Source: an uncultured Olsenella sp. (lineage in GTDB: Bacteria; Actinomycetota; Coriobacteriia; Coriobacteriales; Atopobiaceae). From it: DNA of 14,553 nt. Under the pieces are notes generated by a model. It saw only the letters and a list, made by a program, of their open reading frames with translations, made no database searches and had not been told where the DNA came from. Positions within the stretch are counted from its first letter, which is position 1, and each line of letters opens with the position of its first letter. Shown here in pieces: positions 9,081 to 14,553 of this stretch. A program made the translations under genes and the position numbers. The stretch lies in contig CALCDK010000146.1 of the NCBI GenBank assembly GCA_937900605.1, positions 1-14,553 of the forward strand, given 5' to 3'.

Positions 9081-9108
9081 AGGGGCCCGGACGCAGGCCC
9101 GGGCCCCT
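9081..9108 (-). terminator. Hairpin after topA, probable terminator
   Basis: AGGGGCCCGG (9081-9090) pairs perfectly with CCGGGCCCCT (9099-9108), giving a 10-bp stem and an 8-base loop. On the minus strand the stem is followed by TTTCGCC, a short T-run. It sits about 110 bases past the topA stop and before tmk, as expected of the terminator of the tatA-tatC-topA unit. Confidence 0.65.
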
Positions 9109-9130
9109 CTGTGACGTGAGCGCGCGAGCG

Positions 9131-9200
9131 CGGCGGCGTGCCGGGGTCGCGACGGCGGCGGGCGCCGGGTCGCGGCGGCGACGGGCACCGGGTCGCGTCG
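9131..9200. repeat. Three imperfect 23-bp tandem repeats between topA and tmk
   Basis: A CCGGGGTCGCG-like core recurs with GTCGCG at 9146, 9169 and 9192, a regular 23-base spacing with a variable GGCGGCG stretch between. The period is not a multiple of three, so it is not an obvious remnant of coding sequence. It lies just past the topA stop; the function is unknown. Confidence 0.55.
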
Positions 9201-9218
9201 GCAGCGGCGTGCGCGGGC

Positions 9219-11708
9219 CTACTCGGCCTTCTTGGCGAGCGTCGGCTTCTTGGTGCCGGCCGACTTCTTGGCGGTCGTGCCGGACTTCTTGGTACCGGCC
9301 GACTTCTTCGCGGTCGTCGTCGACTTCTTGGCGGTCGTGCCGGACTTCTTGGCGGTCGTGCCGGACCTCTTGGTGCCGGCCGACTTCCTGCCGCCGGCCT
9401 TCTTGGCGGCCTCGCGCTTCTCGCGGCCGGGGCAGTCCATGTTGGGGCACAGCTTCCAGGGACCGCGGGCGGTGGTCACCACGACCATCGGCGCGCCGCA
9501 GTCGGGGCAGGTCTCGTCGGTGGCCTCGAGCTTGCCGCGCGCGGGGAGCGGGTAGCTGGTGCCGCACTCGTCGTAGTTGGTGCAGCGGATGAAGCGCTTG
9601 CCGCTCTTCTCGCTCTTGTGCGCGACGAGGCTGCCGGTGCGGCCGGCCTCGGCGCAGGCCCTGCAGGTGCCCACCACGACGTCGGGCTCGTAGTTGGTCT
9701 TGCAGGCCGGGTTGATGCACACCTCGTAGGCGCGGCTGCGGAACGGCTGGACCTTGACGCGCGGGGCGCCGCACTCGGGGCAGACGGCGGCCTCCCCCTC
9801 CAGCGCGGAGATCTTGCCCTGCGGCAGCGGGAACGTGACGTCGCAGTCGGGCCAGCCCATGCAGCCGGCGAAGCTGCCGCGGGTCTTGGCCGAGGTCTTG
9901 ACCACGAGGTCCTTGCCGCACTTGGGGCACACGCCGATCTTGGCGTCGGCGGTGACCGCGTCAGCGATGGCCTCGGACAGGTCGTCCTTGTGCTCCACGA
10001 GCGCGTCCATCATGCCGGCGAGAAGCGCGCGGGAGTGCATGACGACATGCTCCTGGGTGTCGGCGCCCTCGGCGACGCGGGTCATGTCGTCCTCGAGCTC
10101 GGAGGTCATCTCGGGCGTGGTGATGCGCGGCGCGTACTCGTCGAGCGCGTCGATGATGGCGATGCCCAGCTGGCTGGGCTCGACGGGGTCGTTCTTGAAG
10201 TAGCGGCGCTGGTAGAGCACGTCGATGATGTTGGCGCGCGTGGACTTGGTGCCCAGGCCGCGCTTCTCCATCTCCTGGATGAGCTTGCCCTGGCTGTAGC
10301 GCGCCGGCGGCTCAGTCTGCTTGGAGGCCATCTGGACCTCCGAGACCTCGACGACGTCGCCCTCGGACATGGCGGGTAGCTGGTCGTCGCGCTTGAGGCC
10401 GTACGGGTAGATGCTGCGGAAGCCCGGATCGGCCAGGACGCTGCCGGACACCGAGAAGGGCTCGCCGGCGACGTCGACGCTCACCTTGGTGCCCTCGATG
10501 GTGGCAGGGCCCATGAGCGTGGCCAGGAAGCGGCGCGCGACGAGGTTGTAGAGCTTCCAAGCGGCGGGCTCCAGGCGGTCCGGGTCGGCCGCGGCCGTGG
10601 GGTAGATGGGCGGGTGGTCGGTGGTCTCCTGCTTGCCGCGGGTGGCGACGAGCTTGCCCTGCGACAGCAGCGCGCCGCAGGTGCCCGCGTACTGCGGGAC
10701 CTTCGAGAGCGTGCGGACGCAGTCGCGCAGGTCGAGCGAATCGGGGTAGACGGTGTTGTCGACGCGCGGGTAGGAGATGAGGCCGTCCATGTAGAGCGAC
10801 TCGGCCAGGCGCATGGTGCGCGCCGGAGAGAGGCCCTCGGAGGCCGCGGCGGCCTGCAGCGACGTGGTGTTGAACGGCGCGGGCGGGCGCTGGGTGCGGC
10901 GCTTGCGCTCGACGGCGGTCACGCGGCCGGACGTGGCGCCCTGGGCGTGGGCGAGCGCCGCGTCGGCGGCGTCCTTGTCCCAGAATCGCGAGGTGGCGTG
11001 TGTGAGCCTGAACGCGATGCCGTCCTTCTCGGCGTCGGCCGACAGGACCCAGTACGGGACGGGCTGGAAGGCCATGCGCTCGCGCTCGCGCTCGACGACG
11101 AGGGCGAGCGTGGGGGTCTGGACGCGGCCGGCGGAGCGGACGTTGCCCAGGCCCGAGAAGCGCGCGGCCGTGAGGTAGCGCGTGAGGACCGCACCCCAGA
11201 TGAGGTCGATGAACTGGCGCGACTCGCCGGCGTCGGCGAGGTCCTGGTCCAGCTCGACGAGGGTCTCGACGGAGTCGGCCTTCTTGGCGAGGTTCTTGAG
11301 GACGCGGATGATCTCCTTCTCGGCGGGGAGCTTCTGGATGGGCGCCCACACCAGGTACGGCAGGGACGGGATCTTCCACGACTTGAGGTCGATGCCGTTG
11401 GCCAGGAAGGGCTTGCGCTTGGTCTTGTAGGGAGGGCGCTCCAGCCCGTCGGGGACGTCGGCGGGCAGCAGCTCGCCCTCGGCAGTGACGCCGTTCCAGC
11501 CGGCCTCCGGGTCGAAGGCCAGCTGGACCGGGAAGTCGAGCTTGAGGATGTGGCCCCTCAGGCCGATGGTCACGCATTCCTCGCCGGACCTGCGGAAGCG
11601 GTAGACGGGGGTGTTGTAGACCTTGTCGGCCTGGGGCTTGCCCGAGTCGGAGAGCAGGCGCGCGATCTGCTGCGCCGCGTCGTTCTTCTCGGTGACGATG
11701 AGCTTCAC
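9219..11708 (-). CDS. topA: Archaeal-type DNA topoisomerase I (type IA) lacking the TOPRIM DxDxE motif
   Basis: 829-aa type IA topoisomerase, which would relax negative supercoils by cleaving one strand through a 5'-phosphotyrosine. It is of the archaeal rather than bacterial class: it begins VKLIVTEKNDAAQQIA, and the active-site segment is GLISYPRVDNTVYP with Tyr313 (bacterial TopA has YMRTDS). TOPRIM Glu7 is present. However, LKNLAKKADSV (137-147) runs straight into ETLVELDQDLADAGESRQ (148-165), so the DxDREGE segment expected between them, plus some 40 more residues, is absent in frame. RVQTPTLAL (195-203) follows normally. Four Cys4 zinc fingers span 594-759, and a Lys-rich repeat tail (TTAKKS units) spans 762-829. 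GTG at 11708 matches the family N-terminus; GTG at 11726, directly after the tatC stop, would add 6 residues. Activity is doubtful unless the gap is an assembly error. Confidence 0.9.
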   Translation of the reverse strand: MKLIVTEKNDAAQQIARLLSDSGKPQADKVYNTPVYRFRRSGEECVTIGLRGHILKLDFPVQLAFDPEAGWNGVTAEGELLPADVPDGLERPPYKTKRKPFLANGIDLKSWKIPSLPYLVWAPIQKLPAEKEIIRVLKNLAKKADSVETLVELDQDLADAGESRQFIDLIWGAVLTRYLTAARFSGLGNVRSAGRVQTPTLALVVERERERMAFQPVPYWVLSADAEKDGIAFRLTHATSRFWDKDAADAALAHAQGATSGRVTAVERKRRTQRPPAPFNTTSLQAAAASEGLSPARTMRLAESLYMDGLISYPRVDNTVYPDSLDLRDCVRTLSKVPQYAGTCGALLSQGKLVATRGKQETTDHPPIYPTAAADPDRLEPAAWKLYNLVARRFLATLMGPATIEGTKVSVDVAGEPFSVSGSVLADPGFRSIYPYGLKRDDQLPAMSEGDVVEVSEVQMASKQTEPPARYSQGKLIQEMEKRGLGTKSTRANIIDVLYQRRYFKNDPVEPSQLGIAIIDALDEYAPRITTPEMTSELEDDMTRVAEGADTQEHVVMHSRALLAGMMDALVEHKDDLSEAIADAVTADAKIGVCPKCGKDLVVKTSAKTRGSFAGCMGWPDCDVTFPLPQGKISALEGEAAVCPECGAPRVKVQPFRSRAYEVCINPACKTNYEPDVVVGTCRACAEAGRTGSLVAHKSEKSGKRFIRCTNYDECGTSYPLPARGKLEATDETCPDCGAPMVVVTTARGPWKLCPNMDCPGREKREAAKKAGGRKSAGTKRSGTTAKKSGTTAKKSTTTAKKSAGTKKSGTTAKKSAGTKKPTLAKKAE
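9244..9381. repeat. Tandem 18/21-bp repeats encoding the Lys-rich tail of TopA
   Basis: Seven head-to-tail units begin near 9244, 9262, 9283, 9301, 9322, 9343 and 9364, alternating 21-bp (GTTAKKS) and 18-bp (AGTKKS) forms. The copies at 9262, 9322 and 9343 share the same 21-bp sequence. Being in frame and multiples of three, they vary tail length without breaking topA. Confidence 0.85.
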
Positions 11709-11726
11709 GGGTGGATCAGTCCTCAC

Positions 11727-12515
11727 TTACAGGTTCTCGAACTCGTGCTCTTCGTAGTCGTCGCGGGTCCACTTGAGGGCCGGCCTGCCGTCGCGGGCGA
11801 TGATGATGTAGCGGGCGACCGCCAGGGCGGCCTCGTACAGGCCGATGAGGGCGGCGAACATCAGGACCATGGTGATGGGCGACGCGTCGGGGGTGACGAC
11901 GGCGGACAGGACCATGAGGGCGACGTAGACGATGCGCCACTGCTCGCGGAAGGAGCGGTACGGCACCAGGTGGAAGATGGACAGGTAGAAGATGACCAGC
12001 GGGAGCTGGAACGCCAGGCCGAAGCCGATCTCGAGCATCATGAAGATGTTGAGGTAGTCCTCGGCGTTGGGCATGACGTTTGCGAACTCGAAGGACTGGT
12101 CGAGCATCCAGCCGAAGGCGGCCTGCTGGATCACGAGGTAGCAGAAGGCCATGCCCAGGAAGAAGAGGAGCACCATGGCGGCGACGGTGGGGACGACCCA
12201 CTTGCGCTCCTTGGGCTTGAGGGCCGGCAGGAAGAACGCCATGACCTCCCAGATGATGATCGGGGCGCAGATGATGGCCGCGAAGAAGAACGCCACCTTG
12301 AAGCGGATCGTGAAGCCGCCCAGGACGGACATGACCGTGAGCTCGGAGTCGCCCATGGCGCTGCGGACGGGGTCCATCATGAGGTCGATGAGCGTGGGGG
12401 TGGCGAAGTAGACGACGACGGCCGCGGCGACGACGGCCAGGACGATGATGGTGAACCTGCGGCGGAGCTCGCCGAGGTGGTCCATCAGGGGCATGCGTGC
12501 GGGTCCGATAGGCAT
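11727..12515 (-). CDS. tatC: Sec-independent protein translocase subunit TatC
   Basis: 262-aa polytopic inner-membrane protein that recognises twin-arginine signal peptides and organises the Tat translocase for folded proteins. The N-terminal MPLMDHLGELRRR (8-20) carries the conserved Glu16, and the first-loop motif F94-FLPALKPKE103 matches the signal-peptide-binding patch of the family. Hydrophobic segments near 21-40, 73-96, 108-130, 155-178, 192-208 and 212-236 fit six membrane spans. The C-terminus (DDYEEHEFENL) is acidic. The ATG at 12515 has AAGGAGG 8 bases upstream (12530-12524), inside the end of tatA, and only 3 bases separate the two genes. topA follows immediately, its possible GTG at 11726 abutting the tatC stop. 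Confidence 0.97.
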   Translation of the reverse strand: MPIGPARMPLMDHLGELRRRFTIIVLAVVAAAVVVYFATPTLIDLMMDPVRSAMGDSELTVMSVLGGFTIRFKVAFFFAAIICAPIIIWEVMAFFLPALKPKERKWVVPTVAAMVLLFFLGMAFCYLVIQQAAFGWMLDQSFEFANVMPNAEDYLNIFMMLEIGFGLAFQLPLVIFYLSIFHLVPYRSFREQWRIVYVALMVLSAVVTPDASPITMVLMFAALIGLYEAALAVARYIIIARDGRPALKWTRDDYEEHEFENL

Positions 12516-12518
12516 GGG

Positions 12519-13202
12519 CTAGGCCTCCTTGGTGGCGTCGGCGCCGGTCGCGGCGTCGGTGGCGTCGGCGCCGGTCGCGGCGTCGGCGGCGTCGTTGCTG
12601 GTGCCGTCGGCGGGCGTGGGCTCGGCGGCGTCCGCCGGGGCGGCGGGCTCGTCGGCCTGGGGCTCGGGGGCGGGGCGCCTCATGGCGTACAGGTCCGCGG
12701 CGGTACGGCGGCGGGGCTCCTCGGCGGCGGGCTCGGGCTTCTCGGCCACGGGCTCGGCAGCGGAGGCGTCGGCGGCCGCGGCGTCGGCGTCGGCCTTCTC
12801 GGCGGCGTCGGAGTCGGTGGCCTCGGACGCGGCGGCCTTCTCGCGCTCGAGGGCCGCGGCGGCGTCACGCTCGGCCTTCTCGGCGGCGAGGCGCTGCTTG
12901 CGCTCGGCGAATGTCTCGGAGCGCCTGGCGCGCGGCGCGTCGTCGGAGCCGTCGAGGTCCGCGTCCTCGTCGAGCTCGGCCTGGCGGTCGCGGTTGGGCT
13001 TCTTGCCGTCGGCGCCCATGGCCTCGGCCGCGGGGTCGACGATGTTGGTCTGGACGACCTGCGTGAAGCCCTCCTGGGCGTTCTTGAACTGCCTCAGGGC
13101 ACGGCCGAGCGTGCGGCCCATGCCCGGGAGCTTGTCAGGGCCGAAGATCATGAACGCAAAGATGAGAATGAGGGCGAGCTCTCCCTCTCCGATGCCAAAC
13201 AC
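12519..13202 (-). CDS. tatA: TatA/TatB-family translocase subunit with a long acidic tail
   Basis: 227-aa protein with one N-terminal membrane helix (FGIGEGELALILIFAFMIFG), the FGPDKLP hinge and an amphipathic helix (GRTLGRALRQFKNAQEGF): the TatA/TatB pore-component plan. With only one such gene beside tatC it may do both jobs, as in minimal Tat systems. The rest, about 150 residues, is Ala/Glu/Asp/Pro-rich, acidic and probably disordered, much longer than TatA (60-90 aa) and unlike standard TatB. It ends with a perfect duplication encoded at 12531-12584. GTG at 13202 is preferred because it gives a family-like MFGIG start with GGGGGA 8 bases upstream; ATG at 13211 is possible but has the G-run directly against it. 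It overlaps nothing and lies 3 bases before tatC. Confidence 0.92.
   Translation of the reverse strand: MFGIGEGELALILIFAFMIFGPDKLPGMGRTLGRALRQFKNAQEGFTQVVQTNIVDPAAEAMGADGKKPNRDRQAELDEDADLDGSDDAPRARRSETFAERKQRLAAEKAERDAAAALEREKAAASEATDSDAAEKADADAAAADASAAEPVAEKPEPAAEEPRRRTAADLYAMRRPAPEPQADEPAAPADAAEPTPADGTSNDAADAATGADATDAATGADATKEA
12531..12584. repeat. Perfect 27-bp tandem duplication in the tatA tail
   Basis: A 27-bp unit (12531-12557) is followed at once by an identical copy (12558-12584). In frame it encodes the doubled DAATGADAT peptide near the C-terminus of TatA. Exact identity suggests a recent slippage event. Confidence 0.9.
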
Positions 13203-13259
13203 AGCTCGCATCCCCCGCTTTCGTGTCGGGTCCGACGTTGCACGGTCTGTATCACACAA

Positions 13260-13277
13260 GGCGGCCCGAGGGCCGCC
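13260..13277 (-). terminator. Hairpin between the STAS gene and tatA
   Basis: GGCGGCC (13260-13266) pairs with GGCCGCC (13271-13277) around a CGAG loop. It lies 5 bases past the STAS stop, and on the minus strand it is followed by TTGTGTGAT, which is T-rich for this sequence. It probably terminates the TPR-STAS unit. The 13203-13259 stretch beyond it would then hold the tatA promoter, for which I see only a weak GATACA. Confidence 0.6.
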
Positions 13278-13282
13278 GTCTC

Positions 13283-13600
13283 CTAGTCCTGGACTATGTT
13301 GAGGTCGGCACCCACGCCGAGAAGCGCGAGCACGCGCGCCACGTTGCGCTGGGGCCTGGCCACGCTCAGGGCGCAGCCGGCGTCGGCGCAGCGGTGCGCG
13401 GCGCCGACGAGCACGCCGATGCCGGTCGAGTCGATGTAGGGCGTCTGGGAGATGTCGACGACGAGCGACAAGGGACCCGCGGACAGCGCCGCGTCGACGG
13501 CGTCGCGCAGCTCGGAGGCGTTGGAGACGTCGACCTCGCCGCAGACCAGCAGCGTGGTCGCGCCCTGGGAGTCGGTCGTGGACTCGATGCTGAGGCTCAT
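13283..13600 (-). CDS. STAS-domain anti-sigma factor antagonist
   Basis: 105-aa single-domain STAS protein of the SpoIIAA/RsbV type. Such proteins bind an anti-sigma kinase when unphosphorylated and so free a sigma factor; the kinase inactivates them by phosphorylating one serine. The conserved loop YIDSTGIGVLV puts the phosphorylatable residue at Ser58 (Thr59 next to it), and the EVDVSNASELRDAV stretch (22-35) matches the N-terminal half of the fold. The whole domain fits the family length. The ATG at 13600 has AAAGGAG 5 bases upstream. It follows the TPR gene by 22 bases, so the two are probably cotranscribed. No kinase or sigma factor gene is in the window, so the partner is unknown; a non-sigma STAS role is possible. 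Confidence 0.92.
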   Translation of the reverse strand: MSLSIESTTDSQGATTLLVCGEVDVSNASELRDAVDAALSAGPLSLVVDISQTPYIDSTGIGVLVGAAHRCADAGCALSVARPQRNVARVLALLGVGADLNIVQD

Positions 13601-13622
13601 GGTTGCTCCTTTCGGGATGGCG

Positions 13623-14393
13623 CTAGAGGCCGGTGCCCGTGGCGTCGGCCAGGTCGTCGGACATGCCGGAGGCGCCGGTGCCGCCCTGGCCCTGGGCCTT
13701 GGCCTCGGCCGCCGTCATGGCGTCGAGGCGCGACTGGGCGTAGGACTTGGCGCCGGCCTTGTCATCGGCGTCGAGGTCGATGGCGCTCTGGTAGGCGGCC
13801 CTGGCCTCGTCGGCGCGGTTGGCGGACTCGTACAGCATGCCGAGGTTGGCCCATGCGGGCGCGTACTCGGGCGAGTCGGTGGTGAGCTGCTCGAGGGCCT
13901 GGATGGCGTTGGAGGTGTCGCCCTCGTAGAACTTGCACATGGCGCGGTTCATGGAGGCCTCGTCGGAGGGCTCGATGGCGATCAGGCGGTCGAAGTAGCC
14001 CACGCCGCGCTCGAGGATTTCGTTGGCGTGGCTCACCTCGGCGTCCACCGTGGCGAGCATGCGGACGTAGCTGCCCCAGGACAGGCAGGCCTCGCCGGCC
14101 TTGAGCAGGGTGTCCTTGTCGGACGGGTCGCGCTCGAGGGCCTTGTCCATGTCGATGAGGTCGGGCTCGAAGCGCTCGTCGACCTTCTCGATGGTGAGCG
14201 GCTCGCTCTGCTCGCGGTTGCTCTGCATGACCGCGGCCACGGCGCCCGCCACGGACGAGAAGGCGAAGACGACGATGATGACGACGATGACGGCCTTCTT
14301 GAACGGCGAGAGCTGGCCGGGCCTGGCCTTGGTCTTGGACGGCGTGACCTCCTTGCGGTCGCGTCCGTCCCTGCCGTTGGTCTTCTTGGTCAT
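13623..14393 (-). CDS. Membrane-anchored tetratricopeptide-repeat protein
   Basis: 256-aa protein. A basic, Lys/Arg-rich N-terminus (1-32) precedes one hydrophobic helix at about 33-56 (AVIVVIIVVFAFSSVAGAVA) with no clear cleavage site, so it is probably anchored with the repeat domain outside. Residues about 75-225 look like TPR helices, for example ALERDPSDKDTLLKAGEACL, YFDRLIAIEPSDEASMNRAM, AIQALEQLTTDSPEYAPAWA and AYQSAIDLDADD. The end is Gly/Ala/Asp-rich. TPRs bind other proteins; the partner is unknown. The ATG at 14393 has AAAGG about 9 bases upstream. It is the first gene of a two-gene unit with the STAS gene, which lies 22 bases on. A role in assembling envelope complexes would suit the neighbouring Tat genes but is only a guess. 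Confidence 0.85.
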   Translation of the reverse strand: MTKKTNGRDGRDRKEVTPSKTKARPGQLSPFKKAVIVVIIVVFAFSSVAGAVAAVMQSNREQSEPLTIEKVDERFEPDLIDMDKALERDPSDKDTLLKAGEACLSWGSYVRMLATVDAEVSHANEILERGVGYFDRLIAIEPSDEASMNRAMCKFYEGDTSNAIQALEQLTTDSPEYAPAWANLGMLYESANRADEARAAYQSAIDLDADDKAGAKSYAQSRLDAMTAAEAKAQGQGGTGASGMSDDLADATGTGL

Positions 14394-14553
14394 CTGCTGA
14401 GCCTTTCGTGCTTGGTATCGTGTCGGTGCGCATGGCGGACGCAGGTCCGCAGCCTACTAGGATAGGTCACGCGGCCCGACGGCGGGACACGCGTTCCACG
14501 AGCGGCGATATTAACAGAAGTCGCGGGACTTCCCCGATTGCCTGACGCTCCCG
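14394..14553 (-). promoter_or_regulatory. Upstream region of the TPR-STAS unit
   Basis: No gene is visible. Less GC-rich spots on the minus strand are TATCCT (14464-14459) and TGTTAATATCG (14515-14505), either of which could be a -10 element (the second has an extended TG). No -35 is clear. GAAGTC (14517-14522) and GACTTC (14527-14532) form a 6-bp inverted repeat with a 4-base loop, either an operator or the end of the upstream unit. Confidence 0.35.

Noticed and set aside
9244..9381. Regular 18/21-bp repeats resembling a small CRISPR-like array
   Set aside because: There are no unique spacers; units are head to tail, in frame and code for the Lys-rich tail of TopA.
11200..11330. A frameshift in topA hiding the DxDREGE motif in another frame
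   Set aside because: The two flanking conserved segments are directly adjacent in one frame with no bases between them, so the motif is absent rather than shifted.
13203..13259. Upstream extension of tatA to a start at 13259
   Set aside because: The added residues precede the conserved FGIG start and would run into the region where the promoter should lie, next to the terminator hairpin.
10614..13286. Long open frame on the plus strand opposite topA, tatC and tatA
   Set aside because: It covers three genes with firm minus-strand identities, and the translation is Gly/Glu/Asp/His-rich without motifs.

Overview
This is a very GC-rich (about 70%) bacterial chromosomal window. The codon use, the high-GC actinobacterial gene complement and an archaeal-type topoisomerase I lying directly upstream of tmk and holB point to a Coriobacteriia-like actinobacterium (Olsenella/Atopobium/Eggerthella relatives). 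That assignment is inference from protein resemblance, not from a search. Eleven of the twelve genes are on the minus strand. I see no phage, IS, CRISPR, tRNA or rRNA.

Read in the direction of transcription (right to left), the layout is as follows. (1) 14393-13283: a membrane-anchored TPR protein and a STAS anti-sigma-factor antagonist, 22 bases apart and closed by a hairpin. (2) 13202-9219: tatA, tatC and topA, tightly spaced, then a 10-bp hairpin. This is a Tat protein-export module joined to a topoisomerase. (3) 9009-5538: tmk, holB and ricT, with tmk/holB overlapping by 4 bases and holB/ricT by 22 bases. These cover dTMP phosphorylation, the clamp-loader delta' subunit and an RNA-maturation cofactor. 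(4) 2705-5338 on the plus strand: a large multidomain transglutaminase-like protein, convergent with ricT; a strong palindrome lies between the two. (5) 2576-61: queD, a GH5-like protein and rsmI. queD is divergent from the transglutaminase gene, and the GH5-like gene is probably cotranscribed with rsmI.

Most of the window is housekeeping, but two proteins have lost residues that define their families. The GH5_9-like 'glucanase' keeps the fold signatures but has Asp-Asp-Val where Asn-Glu-Pro should carry the acid/base, and Lys where the nucleophile Glu should be, so it looks like a pseudoenzyme. The topoisomerase has its catalytic tyrosine, zinc fingers and Lys-rich tail. However, the stretch that should hold the TOPRIM DxDxEGE metal-binding motif is missing in frame, with no frameshift. 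That is either a real deletion or subfamily, or an assembly collapse. RicT also carries an unusual ~220-residue Arg/Gln/Gly-rich disordered tail, and TatA has a long acidic Ala/Glu/Asp-rich tail containing a perfect 27-bp tandem duplication.
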